Counted from the first letter of the stretch, positions 15,930 to 27,812 are shown. The stretch is 64,000 bases of DNA from Planctomycetota bacterium (GCA_016712285.1 JADJRK010000001.1:1860001-1924000); one strand, 5' to 3'. A program made the numbers and translations. Notes: generated by a model not told the origin, from the letters alone.

Positions 15930-16793
15930 ATGGCGCTCAGGCCGCATTTCTGGCTGTTTGCTGGGGCAATCTTGATTGCCCTGGCGGCGTCGCTGCCTGC
16001 ACAGACCAACCGCCGCCTTCAATATGAACTGCAGGGCGTCGATGTCGTCGAACGCATTGGCGAGCGCATTCCGCTTGACCTGCCGTTCACCGACGACAAC
16101 GGCCGCGCGGTCACGCTGGCGCAGTACTTCAAGCCGGGACGGCCGGTCATCATCACGCTGAACTACGCCGACTGCCCGCAACTCTGCAGCCTGCAATTGA
16201 CCGAGCTTGCCAAGGGCCTCAAGGACATGGAGTGGATGCCGGGGCGCGAGTTCGTGCTGCTGACGATCAGCATCAATCCCGGTGAAACCTATGAGCGTGC
16301 CAAGCTTGCCAAGCTGCGCTATCTGGGCGCGCTGGGCAAAGCCGACGCCGACAGGGGCTGGCACTTCCTGGTGAACGAAGACGAGTCGAAAGTCCTGACG
16401 CTGGCAGCAGCACTCGGTTACAGCTACAAGTTCGACGCTGACAGCGGCGAGTGGCGGCACAAGTCGGCTGCGTTTGTGGTGACGGGCGAAGGCGTAATTT
16501 CGCACTACATGCGCAACCTGAACTTCGAGCCGCGGGATGTGCAGGCGCGGCTGGCGGAGTCAGCGGCGGGCAAGCTGGGCGAGAAGAGTGAGGACGAAAC
16601 AGGATTCGGCTTCAACTGCTTCACGCTTGAGTACACAGACAATATGGGCCGCGCGTTCATGTACATGCGCATCGGCGGCATAGGGGTGCTGGTTTTCCTG
16701 TTCTCGTTTGTCGGTTACTGGTGGATCTACGAGCTTCGGAAATCGCGGCGTTCAAAGTTGCAGAAGTTGCAGTTGAAAGTGGAAGCGACCTGA
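15930..16793 (+). CDS. SCO1/SenC-type copper chaperone
   Basis: The protein delivers copper to the CuA centre of cytochrome oxidase. After an N-terminal signal/anchor (FWLFAGAILIALAASLPA) comes a thioredoxin-like domain with the copper ligands Cys82 and Cys86 (DCPQLC) and His177 (RHKSAAF). A C-terminal transmembrane helix (GVLVFLFSFVGYWWIY) near 255-275 is an extra anchor beyond the minimal Sco. ATG 15930 is chosen for the GGAGAGAG upstream and the signal peptide right after. The stop codon overlaps the coxB start by 1 nt (TGATG), so translation is coupled. First gene of the oxidase operon. Confidence 0.92.
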   Translation: MALRPHFWLFAGAILIALAASLPAQTNRRLQYELQGVDVVERIGERIPLDLPFTDDNGRAVTLAQYFKPGRPVIITLNYADCPQLCSLQLTELAKGLKDMEWMPGREFVLLTISINPGETYERAKLAKLRYLGALGKADADRGWHFLVNEDESKVLTLAAALGYSYKFDADSGEWRHKSAAFVVTGEGVISHYMRNLNFEPRDVQARLAESAAGKLGEKSEDETGFGFNCFTLEYTDNMGRAFMYMRIGGIGVLVFLFSFVGYWWIYELRKSRRSKLQKLQLKVEAT

Positions 16794-17806
16794 TGATCTT
16801 CGTGCAAGGCCTGTCAAATCTGTTGCCGCTGGGGCGCGCCGGGTCGTTCTGGTTCCCGCCGCAGAGTTCCAGCGTGGCTGCCGGTCATGACTTCGTGTAC
16901 GACCTGGTGCTGTGGCTGTGCATCATCTTCTTCGTGGCGATCTGCGGCGCGACGCTGTACTTCATGGTGAAGTACCGCAAGCGCCCGGGCCACAAAGAAG
17001 AGATCACGAGTACCCACAACACGAAGCTGGAAGTGACCTGGTCGCTGGTGCCGCTGGCGTTGCTGATGGTCGTGTTCTTTATCAGCACGTACTGGTACCT
17101 CGAGATGGTCACGCCGCCTGAAGACGACATCTACGAGTTGAATGTGACCGCGCAGAAGTGGCGCTGGACGTTCAAGTACTCGGGCGAGCCGATCGGCGGC
17201 ACCTACTTCTGCAAGGAACTTCACCTGATCAAGGGCCAGGCCTATCAGGCCGTAATGACCGCGCCCGACAACGACGTGCTGCACAGCATGTTCATCCCGG
17301 CATTCCGCATCAAGCAGGACTGTGTGCCCGGGCGCTACAACCGCCTCTGGTTCCGTCCGATTGAACTCAGCCCGCCCGAGGGCTTTGACCTGTTCTGCAC
17401 CGAGTACTGCGGCGACAGCCACTCCCGCATGATTACGAAGGTCCACGTCTACGAGACGGAAGCCGAGTGGATCGCCGGCATCAAGAAAGACGGCGACCTG
17501 AAGGGCCTGAACCCGGAAGACCGTGGCAAGGCGATCCACGCACAGTTCTGCAGCACGTGCCACACCGTGGACGGCAAAGCCGGAACCGGGCCGAGTTGGC
17601 AAGGCATGTGGGGCACCGAGCGCAAACTCGCCGACGGCTCCGTTATGCCATACGACGAGAACTATGTGCGCAAGTCGGTCCTTGAGCCCAATGCCCATAT
17701 TGCTGAGGGGTTCGCGAAGCCTTCAGCCATGACGCCGTTTGACTGGGGAACCGAGAACGAACTCTACTTTGACGGCATTATCGCCTACATGAAGACGCTG
17801 AAGTAG
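16793..17806 (+). CDS. coxB: Cytochrome c oxidase subunit II with fused cytochrome c (caa3 type)
   Basis: Two transmembrane helices (~35-58 and ~84-104) are followed by the cupredoxin domain with all CuA ligands: His164, Cys202, Glu204, Cys206, His210 and Met213 (CTEYCGDSHSRM). The conserved aromatic patch QKWRW is at 121-125. The C-terminus adds a cytochrome c domain with CSTCH (253-257) and a later Met-containing segment, so this is a caa3-type subunit accepting electrons directly from an internal haem c. 337 residues. The start ATG 16793 overlaps the sco stop. Confidence 0.95.
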   Translation: MIFVQGLSNLLPLGRAGSFWFPPQSSSVAAGHDFVYDLVLWLCIIFFVAICGATLYFMVKYRKRPGHKEEITSTHNTKLEVTWSLVPLALLMVVFFISTYWYLEMVTPPEDDIYELNVTAQKWRWTFKYSGEPIGGTYFCKELHLIKGQAYQAVMTAPDNDVLHSMFIPAFRIKQDCVPGRYNRLWFRPIELSPPEGFDLFCTEYCGDSHSRMITKVHVYETEAEWIAGIKKDGDLKGLNPEDRGKAIHAQFCSTCHTVDGKAGTGPSWQGMWGTERKLADGSVMPYDENYVRKSVLEPNAHIAEGFAKPSAMTPFDWGTENELYFDGIIAYMKTLK

Positions 17807-17825
17807 CTGCAACAAGGAAGAAGCA

Positions 17826-19565
<1,740 letters not shown>

Positions 19566-20300
19566 ATGAGCACCGGCGTAGCGGATCATGAAACCAAGCA
19601 CGACACTCTGCCGGCGCGGCCGCCAGAGCTGGCGATGCACTTTGACAACATGCACCAGCAGTTTCACTCGGGCAAGCTGGGCATGTGGCTGTTCCTGGGG
19701 CAGGAGCTGTTGTTCTTCTGCGGCCTGTTCACGGCCTACGCCGTGTACCGCGGCAATCACCAGGAGATGTTTCACTACGCCCACTACTTTCTTGATACCA
19801 AGATGGGCGCTGCCAACACGGTCGTGCTGCTGGTCAGTTCACTGACGGCAGCATGGTCGGTGCGCTGCGCGATGCTTGAGCAGCGCAAGGGCCTGTTGAT
19901 TACGCTGGCGTTGACCTTCATCTGCGCCGGCGCGTTCATGGTGGTGAAGTATTTTGAGTACGCCCACAAGCTGCACATCGGCGCTGTTTGGGGCGGCGGC
20001 TTCCATGTCCAGACAGCCGACCTGCCACCCGAGCTGCTGGCCAAGTATCCCGAGATGACGGGCGAGAAGCTCAAAGATATGGGCGTCGGCAGCTTCTTCG
20101 CCATCTACTTCTGCATGACGGGCCTGCACGGTCTGCACGTGCTGGTGGGCATGGGCCTTTACATCTGGCTGTTCATCCGCGCGTTGAAGGGGCATTTCAA
20201 CCGGCGCTGGTACGGTGCGGTCGACAACGTGGCGCTGTACTGGCACATCGTCGACATCATCTGGATCTTCCTGTTCCCGCTGCTGTACCTGATCGGGTAA
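19566..20300 (+). CDS. coxC: Cytochrome c oxidase subunit III
   Basis: This is a seven-helix integral membrane protein of 244 residues. Diagnostic features are KLGMWLFLGQELLFFCGLF near residue 40, a helix pair in the middle and FYFCMTGLHGLHVLVGMGLY with the conserved GxHGxHV near 185; the C-terminus has DNVALYWHIVDIIWIFLFPLLY. The subunit supports oxidase stability and proton uptake. It begins directly after the coxA stop with no gap, consistent with translational coupling. Confidence 0.95.
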   Translation: MSTGVADHETKHDTLPARPPELAMHFDNMHQQFHSGKLGMWLFLGQELLFFCGLFTAYAVYRGNHQEMFHYAHYFLDTKMGAANTVVLLVSSLTAAWSVRCAMLEQRKGLLITLALTFICAGAFMVVKYFEYAHKLHIGAVWGGGFHVQTADLPPELLAKYPEMTGEKLKDMGVGSFFAIYFCMTGLHGLHVLVGMGLYIWLFIRALKGHFNRRWYGAVDNVALYWHIVDIIWIFLFPLLYLIG

Positions 20301-20316
20301 GTAAGCAAGGCAAACC

Positions 20317-20694
20317 ATGAGCGAAGCACACGCCGCACACGATGATCACCACGGGCAACTGCCCGGCACCATCGGGCACGTAAGCCCGTGGCAGACACTG
20401 GTGAAGGTGCTGGTCACCCTGCTGATCCTGACCGTAATCACGGTGGCCATCGCGCAGGTTGACCTGGGGCGCCTGAATGTCGTGGGCGCGATCGGCGTGG
20501 CCTGCGTCAAAGCCAGCGTTGTGACCCTGTGGTTCATGCACTTGCGCTACGACAAGCGCTTCAACTTCTTCATCCTGATCGGGTCGTTTGCGCTGGTGGC
20601 GTGGATGATCGGCTACATCCTGTTCGATACCATGCTGTACCAGCACAACGTTCAGGACTACAAACGTGACCGGCAGGCGCCGGCCACGCCGTAG
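20317..20694 (+). CDS. ctaF: Cytochrome c oxidase subunit IV family protein
   Basis: This is a 125-residue protein with a His-rich N-terminus (HAAHDDHHG) and three hydrophobic helices, including KASVVTLWFMHLRYDKRFN, the hallmark of prokaryotic subunit IV (COX4_pro/CtaF). It stabilises the oxidase. It is the last gene of the sco-coxB-coxA-coxC-ctaF operon and is followed after 22 nt by a hairpin terminator. Confidence 0.88.
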   Translation: MSEAHAAHDDHHGQLPGTIGHVSPWQTLVKVLVTLLILTVITVAIAQVDLGRLNVVGAIGVACVKASVVTLWFMHLRYDKRFNFFILIGSFALVAWMIGYILFDTMLYQHNVQDYKRDRQAPATP

Positions 20695-20716
20695 CGGGCA
20701 ACGCACAGTGTTTCCT

Positions 20717-20739
20717 GAAGGCGCCCTGGTGGCGCCTTC
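20717..20739 (+). terminator. Hairpin terminator after oxidase operon
   Basis: A perfect 9-bp stem (GAAGGCGCC) with loop CTGGT is followed by TTCG. It lies between the last oxidase gene and the start of the HerA-like gene at 20754, so it probably ends the oxidase transcript. The T-tract is weak. Confidence 0.6.
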
Positions 20740-20753
20740 TTCGTGGGGGTCCT

Positions 20754-23141
20754 ATGGCTGAACTGCTCGTCGGATTCGACCGGGTAACGAAGACCGACCC
20801 TGATGGCGTGCAGGCGCCCCCCGAGCCGATTACTCTTGACTCGTCAACTCTGCTGCGCCACGTCATGGCGCTGGGCAGCAGCGGCTCGGGCAAGACCGTG
20901 TTCTGCAAAGCGCTGACCGAAGAGATGCTGCGCGCCGGCATTCCCGCCATTTGCATCGACCCCCAGGGCGACCTTTGCAGCCTGGCGCTGCACCTGGACG
21001 ACCCCGAATTCCTGGCCGAGAAAGGCCTCGACCCCGAACTTGCCCGTGAGCTGGCGGCAAGCATCGACCCCGTCATCTTCACGCCCGCGTCGCGCAAGGG
21101 CATCGCCATGTCGGCCGACCCCGTCGGCTCCGACATCAGCGGCATGCCTGACCGCGAGCGCGTGTATGCCATCACCGGCATGGCGACGATGATTGTCAGC
21201 CTGCTCGGCTACGACCTTGAGGGCGATGATGGCGCCGGCCTGGTTGCCGTGTTTGACCGGGCGCTCACTGGCCTGCACAAGCGCGGCAAGTTTCCGCGCG
21301 ACCTGCAGCAGTTCACCCACTGGCTGCTGCACCTCGACGACGCCGGCAAAGCCGAGTTCGCCAACCTGCTCGACGCGCGCAAAATCGACCAGGCCTGCCA
21401 GAAGCTGGCGCGCCTTGACGTCGGCGCGCGCCGCCTGTTGTTCCATGAGGGGCTGTCGCTCGACATTGACCTGCTGCTGGGCTTTGGCGAGCGCGCCGCA
21501 GCCGATGAAAGCAAGACACGGCTTTCCATCATCTACCTGAACAGCCTGAATACCCAGGAAGACAAAGAGTTCTTCGTCGCCGCGCTGACAGAGCGGCTGT
21601 ACGCCTGGATGCTCAAGAACCCGAGTAAAGAGCCGCAGGCGCTGTTCTACATTGACGAAGTGGCGCCGTTCATTCCCCCGGTGCGCAAGCCCGCCTGCAA
21701 GCCGGCACTGAGCCTGATGTTCAAGCAGGCGCGCAAGTACGGCATCTGCTGCCTGATGGCGACGCAGAACCCCGCCGACGTGGATTACAAAGCGATGGCG
21801 CAGTTCGGCACCTGGGCGCTGGGCCGCATGACCACGCGCCAGGACATGGCCAAGGTGCAGCCGACGGTCAAGTCGCTCGACCCGGTACACGTGGACAAGA
21901 TCATGGAAGAGCTGCCGGCGCAGAAGCCCGGCCAGTTCCTGCTGATCAGCCCCGACAACTTCGACCACACGCGAAGCCTGCAAACGCGGTGGCTGTACAC
22001 GAAACACGAAACGCTGGATGAAGACCGCATTGAGCGGCTGGTGGACGAGTACACATTTCCGGTCGAGCCCGCCGACCCCGAAGCAACGCCGGAAGGCGAG
22101 GAGCCGCCGCCACCACCGCCCCCGCCGCCGACGATGCGCGAACGCTTTGACGCCTTGGAAGCGGAACTGAAGGCCACCTCGGCCAAACCGGAAGAAGCAG
22201 CCGAGCCGGAAGCGGCCGCAGGCGCCGCCGCCGAGGAAGAAGACGTCGCAGAAGAAGAAGTCGACGAAGCGGACGAGAGCGAGGAAGACGACTCTGAAGA
22301 AGTCGCCGCCCCGGTAAAATCCGCGTCCACGATTCTCGCGCCGCCCAAGCCCGACCCTGAACTGGAAGAGACCGACAAGTTGCTGCTGCGCGCGTCATCC
22401 ATGTCTGCCAAAGAGTTTGCCACGAAGGCCGGCCTCGGCGAAGGCGCGGCCCGTGCGCGGCTGCGTCGCATGGTGAAAGCCGGCCGCGCCAAGGAATGGA
22501 AAGACGGGCGCGTGCAGCGCTATTTCAGCGTGGCCGGCGGCTTGCGCCCTGACATTGGCCTCGACCGCAAGGTCAACGCGCTGATCACACGCGTGTCAAG
22601 CAACGATGTTGAGCGCAAAGCGCGCGAACTGCGCGGACGCACCAGCTTCTTCGGGTTGATCGGTGAAGACGAAGAGTTGCAGCGGGCAGAAGTCGAGTAC
22701 CGGCTGGTGATGCAGCTGGGCTTCACAGAAAAAGTCACGCGCGCATTCATCAAGCGCCTTTTCGGGCGCGACCACGACGAACTGGTCGACTTCGTGTACC
22801 TGCACCCCTACAACCTGCGCATTGTCGTGTACGACGGCGACAAGGGCATCAGCCTGCACGAGCAACCCGGCGAGTACGCCAGCCGCATCATCGACTTTGA
22901 TGGCAAGACCACGCTGGAAGAGGCCGCACCCGCGAACCTGAAGTTGCGCGAATCCGACCTGAAGACGCGCAAGGCTGACGACGTGATCAAGGCCAGCTTC
23001 AAGCAGCGCTTCAAGGCCACACCCAAGACCGTCAAACCGGTGTTCCTGCCTGTCTGGAACCTGCACTTCGGCTCGCCGGGGCGCAGTGCTGAACGCATCG
23101 TGACGATCGATGGATTGACCGGAAACCCGCTGGAGTGGTAG
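20754..23141 (+). CDS. HerA/FtsK-like P-loop ATPase with acidic linker and winged-helix part
   Basis: A P-loop ATPase of the HerA/DUF853-type fold occupies ~20-445: Walker A GSSGSGKT (41-48), Walker B-like ALFYIDEVAPF near 300, sensor LMATQNPADVDYKAM after it. A nine-Pro run near 460 and a very acidic, Glu/Ala-rich linker (~470-530) follow. The C-terminal ~250 residues start with a predicted winged helix (KEFATKAGLGEGAARARLRRMVKAG) and end in an uncharacterised domain. HerA relatives translocate DNA or remodel protein-DNA complexes; without NurA nearby the role here is unknown. A soluble protein. Function by family only. Confidence 0.75.
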   Translation: MAELLVGFDRVTKTDPDGVQAPPEPITLDSSTLLRHVMALGSSGSGKTVFCKALTEEMLRAGIPAICIDPQGDLCSLALHLDDPEFLAEKGLDPELARELAASIDPVIFTPASRKGIAMSADPVGSDISGMPDRERVYAITGMATMIVSLLGYDLEGDDGAGLVAVFDRALTGLHKRGKFPRDLQQFTHWLLHLDDAGKAEFANLLDARKIDQACQKLARLDVGARRLLFHEGLSLDIDLLLGFGERAAADESKTRLSIIYLNSLNTQEDKEFFVAALTERLYAWMLKNPSKEPQALFYIDEVAPFIPPVRKPACKPALSLMFKQARKYGICCLMATQNPADVDYKAMAQFGTWALGRMTTRQDMAKVQPTVKSLDPVHVDKIMEELPAQKPGQFLLISPDNFDHTRSLQTRWLYTKHETLDEDRIERLVDEYTFPVEPADPEATPEGEEPPPPPPPPPTMRERFDALEAELKATSAKPEEAAEPEAAAGAAAEEEDVAEEEVDEADESEEDDSEEVAAPVKSASTILAPPKPDPELEETDKLLLRASSMSAKEFATKAGLGEGAARARLRRMVKAGRAKEWKDGRVQRYFSVAGGLRPDIGLDRKVNALITRVSSNDVERKARELRGRTSFFGLIGEDEELQRAEVEYRLVMQLGFTEKVTRAFIKRLFGRDHDELVDFVYLHPYNLRIVVYDGDKGISLHEQPGEYASRIIDFDGKTTLEEAAPANLKLRESDLKTRKADDVIKASFKQRFKATPKTVKPVFLPVWNLHFGSPGRSAERIVTIDGLTGNPLEW

Positions 23142-23144
23142 TGG

Positions 23145-26100
23145 TCAGGGGTACAGCGGCGACGGCAGTTCGCACGTCTCCAGGCGCAGGCCCAGGAAGC
23201 CGCCCCGAAGCTTGATTTCGTGGTCGGTGTACTTCCAGACCGGCAGGCCATCGGGCCCCAGCGCCGGCTTGCCATCTGCGCCGACCTGCGCCACAAGCCG
23301 CGCGTCTTTCATCGCGTAGCGACGCACCTTGACCGTGTACTCGGCGCCCGGCTGAACCGCGCGAAGCTGGTTGAAGAAATCCTGCTGGTTCGTGATGGCG
23401 GCGCCGTTCGCTTCAACCACAACGTCGTTGCTGCGCAGGCCTGCGTGCCATGCCGGGCCCTGCTCATTCACGTACACAAGCACCACGATCGGCGTCGGGT
23501 CGCCCGGGTCTGCGGGCGGCGTGGCGGTGCTGATTTTCATCGCGGCTTGCAGCACTACCCAGCGTTCGTCGTTGCGAAGCGGCGTCAGGGTCGGGTCGCT
23601 GTTCACGGTCGATGCGTCCGTCAGGCCACTCTTGACCGCGGTGTGCAGCGCTGCAAAGCACTCGGTGATCAGCTCGTCGGCGCGCTCGCGGTGCTGGATC
23701 GGCGTCATGGCATCAAACGCGGCCTTTGACTTCGCGCGCTCGGCGTCGTCGATGCCGACTTCTTCAAAGCGCGCATCCAGCTCATGTGCTGACCAGCCCG
23801 CCAGCGCCCGGGCGCGGCTGACCCACGCCACGGGGAACACGTACTCGCCCGCCGCAATACGCGCATCGGCAAGCCGCAGTGCGTCGGTGTAGAATTCGGC
23901 GGCAATCAGCGCGCCGACGAGGCGATACTCGGCCGAGGCAAGCTCATAGCGCTCGGTGGCGGGCGAGTCGGCGGTCAAGCGCTCGCGCGCTTCCTTGAGG
24001 CGAGCCATTGCAAGCCGGTACTCGGTAGTCTTGCTGCGGTGGCGGCTGGCACGCTGGATGTGGTACTGCGCCACGCGCACAAGCTCAGGCGTAGTGCCCG
24101 GGTTGCGGTTTACCAGCGCGGCACCCTCGATCTCGAGCAGGGCCTGGCGCACGAGATGGTTGCTCATGCCGATAGTTGCCTGAAAGCCGCCAAACGGCGC
24201 AAGGTTCAGCGCGTTGATGCACGCGATTCGCGCCTCTTCGTAGCGCTCAAGATCCACCAGCGTCACGCCCATCAACGCCCACGAGCGGAAGTCCTGCGGG
24301 TTGTGCGCCACCACGCTGCGGAAGTCGTTGACCGCGCGGCCCAGTGTCACGTTGCGCGACTCTTCAAACCGCGCATCCAGGCCGGTGCCGCGGGCGGCTC
24401 CGTCTTCACGTTCCTGCATCTTCAACCACAGGATGCCGCGGTAATAGTAGGCAAGCCACTGCGTCGGGTCGGCATTTACCGAGTTCGTCGCCGCTTCAAT
24501 GCCGTCGGTCAGGCGGCCCATACCGAAGTATGCCTGCGACATGAAGTTCCATGCCGCTGCCGCCTTCGGGTTCAAGCGTGTGGCCTCAAGGCCGTCTGAA
24601 ATGCAGCCGCCAAAGCCGGTGTCGCGCCGAAGCACGCACCGTGCAGACCAGCCGCGCCAGTCGTCGGGCGCACTCTCGATCACTTTCGTAAACTCGGCCT
24701 CCGCGTCCGCAAACGACGCGCGCCCCAGTGTCTGAAGGTGCTCGCCGTACTCCAGTCGATAGCCGATGTGCAGCGGGTCCAGCGACACGGCTTTGGCGAA
24801 ATCTTCGCGCGCATCGGCCACGCGCGCCCGCAGCGCCAAAATCCGCGCCCGGTGCAGGTACGCGCGCGGCTCGTCGGGTCGCAGCGCGATCGCGGCTGTG
24901 AGGTCGCTGATCGCGGCATCCCCATCCAGATAGGCATTGCGCGCCAGTGCACGCGCCAGCCTGACTTCGTAGTGGTCGGGGTCGGCCTTCAGCGCCCGGT
25001 CGAAATCGGTCATCGCGTCGGCAAGCTGGCCGGCCTCGGCGCGCGACATGCCGCGCACCAGCAGCGCAGTGGTGTTGCCTTCGGACAGGTTCAACATGCG
25101 AGTCGCCGCATCAGCCGAGCCGACAAAGTCGCCGCGCGAGCCGCGCACAATCGCGACGTCAAGCCATTCCTCGGCGGACTGCGGGGTGCGCAGGCGCGCG
25201 GGCAACGGCAGTTTCGCCAGTGCCGGGTGGATGGCGCGCCAGTAGTCGATACCGCGCCGGCGCACATTGGCCAGCAGCACGTCCATTGCTTCGCCGCTGC
25301 CGGTGTCACCCAGCGCGGCCCCGGCTGCCTCTACTGCCTCCGGCGTCGTCACCCGCTCAAGAAACTTCGCCAGCATCGGCACCGTGGCCGCCGGCTGCTC
25401 CACCTTGCCCAGAACGCGGCATGCCAGGACGGACAGGTGAACGTCGCTGCGCGACCACTCGGCGCGCTGCCGCGCGGCAAGGCGATCCAGCTCTTTGCCC
25501 AGGATCTGCACGGTCTGATACTCGCGGTACTGTGAAAGCCTGCGTGTGTACTCGTCCAATGTGGGTGCCGCCGGGTCGCGGCCGGCACGGCCGATGCCGC
25601 TGCGCACGTCAAACAGTGCCTCGTCGATGCGCGTGGCGTGCAGGTTCAACAGCGCTTCGCGCGCCGATGCGATCTCGGCCTTTTCGCGGCGGATTAACTC
25701 TGCCGGCATGGAACTGCCGGCTACGAGGAACTCTGCCAGCGTGAAGTCGCCGTTCACGCGCGCCAGCCGTGCCGTGCGCTGGCGCAGCTGGTTCAGTTGT
25801 TCGCGCTCCAGCGCAAGGTCGAAGCGTTCAAACACGCCCGGCAGCTCTGCCCCGGCCGGCCCGTCCAGCAGATCGAGCAGGTTCTGCCGCGCCGACACGT
25901 AACCCAAGATGTTCGACAGCAGCACGCTGTTGCCGATCTGCTCGTCGGGCGACAGTTCCAGCATGCGCCGCACCGGCGGCCCCTTCAGCTCGGCATCGTA
26001 GCGCGACAGGCGCTGCTCAAGGTCCAGCAGTGCGGGCTCAATGCGCATGCCTTCTATCGTGCCCAGCACCTGCTCGGCTTCGCGCACCCGCAGCTTGAAG

Positions 26101-27812
26101 TCTTCCTGTTCTTTGCGGCGCTTTTCGGCTTCCAGTCGTTCTCGCTCGTTGCGTTCGCGGTTGGCGATGTCCAGCGCGCCCTGGGCGAGCACCTTTTCGC
26201 TTTCGGCGTCTTTCTGGGCTGTCATGGCAGCGTCGCGTTCGTCGGTGAGGCGCTGCAGCGCGAAAATCGCGCCGGCGATCAGCAGCAGCACGCACAGCAC
26301 GGCAATGCTGACCGTGGTGCGGTTCTGCTTCACGAAGCGCGCGATCATCTCGCGCGTGCTGTAGCTGTAGCTGCCCAGCGTGCGGCCGTCGCGAAACGCC
26401 TTGACCTCACTGGCAAGTTCAAGTGCCGAGCCCAGCCGCTCAGATTTTTCGCGGGCCATGGCGCGCTCTACCAGCGCCTCAAGCTCGGGCGGAACCTGCG
26501 GCTCGCGCGTGCGCACCCGCGCCGGCGGACCGGCCAGCACCTGCTGCACGATCAGCGCCGCCATCGGGCCCTCAAACGGCGGGTGGCCGGTCAGAATCTG
26601 GTACAGCACAGCCCCCAGCGCGTAGACGTCGCTCTTCTCGTCCACGTGTTCGAGCTCGCCGCGGGCCTGCTCGGGCGCCATGTAGGCCGGCGTGCCGACG
26701 ATGCTGCCGTCCAGCGTCAGCGCCTGGCTGTCGGAATCGAGCAGTGATTTGCTCAGCGCCAATGAGCCCTTCTGCAGGGCCTTCATTGCCTTGTCTTCCT
26801 GCCCCTTGAGGCGCGCCAGCCCCCAGTCCAGCACCAGCGTTTCGCCGTAGTCGCCCAGCATGATGTTTTCGGGCTTGATGTCGCGGTGGATCACGCCCTT
26901 GCTGTGGGCATAGGCGATGGCGTTGCAGACATCCGTGAACTGGTCCAGCAACTTGATGCGCGCCGGCAGCTTTTCTTCTTTGCTGAGCGACTCATCTTTC
27001 CGGATCTCGCGCAGGCGCTCTGCCAGCGTTTTGCCGCGGATGAAGCGCATCGTGTAGTAGAAATTACCGTCCGGATACTGGCCGATCTCGTACACCGGCA
27101 CGATGTTCGGGTGCTCAAGCTGGCCTGTGATCTTGGCCTCGCGCAGGAAACGCTCGACGATGCCGCCGGACTCACTCACACCCGCCGGCACGCTGGCGGC
27201 CAGCGTCGCGCTGCCGACCATGCCCGGCAGCAGCTCTTTCAGTGCAACCTCGCGCCCCACCGCCTTGTCGCGCGCCAGCAGCACACGCCCCATGCCGCCG
27301 CGCGCATGTTCTTTCTTGATGTCGTAGCGCTCGCTGTTGATGCCGAAGTTGTCGGCAAAGCGGCTGGTCGTGATGCGCAGCGTGGAGTTCTTGGCCGGCG
27401 CCTGTGTCGGGCTTTCGGATGCCGCCGGCTGTTCTTTGCGCGGGCGAACGTCGGTGCCCGCGAGCTCACGGCCAGTGGTCGCGACGGCGTGCAACGTATC
27501 GCGCAGCACGCGCATGTCCGTGGCGCCGCCGTTGCCGCCAAAATTGAAAAGCGTCTGCTGCGCCTGTTCGTCAATGCCGATGTCGTTCAACGCCCGCTTT
27601 TGAAACTCGGGGTTTTCCAGCACGTCGATGATCGGCAGTTCGTACTGGCCCTCAATGCCCGACAGCGAAACCGTCGGCACGTCGCCGTCAAAGTCCACCA
27701 GCGACGACGTCTTGCCCGGGTCCTCCAGCATCGCAGCCGCCTCGTCGGGCGAAATGCGACCGCTGTGGACGGCAAGAATGGCTGCAACGATTGACTTTTG
27801 CCTCTCTGGCAT
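23145..27812 (-). CDS. Very large Ser/Thr protein kinase with transmembrane helix, TPR region and PDZ domain
   Basis: Domain order: a novel N-terminal ~150 residues, a Hanks kinase (~163-465) with GGMG loop, Lys192, HRDIKPEN (309-316) and DWG (329-331) in place of DFG, one transmembrane helix (~500-520; VLCVLLLIAGAIFAL), a charged coiled coil, a long helical repeat region with TPR-like units (~890-1200; for example LKADPDHYEVRLARALAR), and a C-terminal PDZ domain (LVYVNEQGPAWHAGLRSNDV with GLR). The kinase would face the cytoplasm and the TPR/PDZ part the outside. The size of 1555 residues and the PDZ module are unusual for Hanks kinases; this layout is characteristic of planctomycete-type kinases. 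It is convergent with the HerA-like gene, 3 nt apart. Confidence 0.88.
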   Translation of the reverse strand: MPERQKSIVAAILAVHSGRISPDEAAAMLEDPGKTSSLVDFDGDVPTVSLSGIEGQYELPIIDVLENPEFQKRALNDIGIDEQAQQTLFNFGGNGGATDMRVLRDTLHAVATTGRELAGTDVRPRKEQPAASESPTQAPAKNSTLRITTSRFADNFGINSERYDIKKEHARGGMGRVLLARDKAVGREVALKELLPGMVGSATLAASVPAGVSESGGIVERFLREAKITGQLEHPNIVPVYEIGQYPDGNFYYTMRFIRGKTLAERLREIRKDESLSKEEKLPARIKLLDQFTDVCNAIAYAHSKGVIHRDIKPENIMLGDYGETLVLDWGLARLKGQEDKAMKALQKGSLALSKSLLDSDSQALTLDGSIVGTPAYMAPEQARGELEHVDEKSDVYALGAVLYQILTGHPPFEGPMAALIVQQVLAGPPARVRTREPQVPPELEALVERAMAREKSERLGSALELASEVKAFRDGRTLGSYSYSTREMIARFVKQNRTTVSIAVLCVLLLIAGAIFALQRLTDERDAAMTAQKDAESEKVLAQGALDIANRERNERERLEAEKRRKEQEDFKLRVREAEQVLGTIEGMRIEPALLDLEQRLSRYDAELKGPPVRRMLELSPDEQIGNSVLLSNILGYVSARQNLLDLLDGPAGAELPGVFERFDLALEREQLNQLRQRTARLARVNGDFTLAEFLVAGSSMPAELIRREKAEIASAREALLNLHATRIDEALFDVRSGIGRAGRDPAAPTLDEYTRRLSQYREYQTVQILGKELDRLAARQRAEWSRSDVHLSVLACRVLGKVEQPAATVPMLAKFLERVTTPEAVEAAGAALGDTGSGEAMDVLLANVRRRGIDYWRAIHPALAKLPLPARLRTPQSAEEWLDVAIVRGSRGDFVGSADAATRMLNLSEGNTTALLVRGMSRAEAGQLADAMTDFDRALKADPDHYEVRLARALARNAYLDGDAAISDLTAAIALRPDEPRAYLHRARILALRARVADAREDFAKAVSLDPLHIGYRLEYGEHLQTLGRASFADAEAEFTKVIESAPDDWRGWSARCVLRRDTGFGGCISDGLEATRLNPKAAAAWNFMSQAYFGMGRLTDGIEAATNSVNADPTQWLAYYYRGILWLKMQEREDGAARGTGLDARFEESRNVTLGRAVNDFRSVVAHNPQDFRSWALMGVTLVDLERYEEARIACINALNLAPFGGFQATIGMSNHLVRQALLEIEGAALVNRNPGTTPELVRVAQYHIQRASRHRSKTTEYRLAMARLKEARERLTADSPATERYELASAEYRLVGALIAAEFYTDALRLADARIAAGEYVFPVAWVSRARALAGWSAHELDARFEEVGIDDAERAKSKAAFDAMTPIQHRERADELITECFAALHTAVKSGLTDASTVNSDPTLTPLRNDERWVVLQAAMKISTATPPADPGDPTPIVVLVYVNEQGPAWHAGLRSNDVVVEANGAAITNQQDFFNQLRAVQPGAEYTVKVRRYAMKDARLVAQVGADGKPALGPDGLPVWKYTDHEIKLRGGFLGLRLETCELPSPLYP

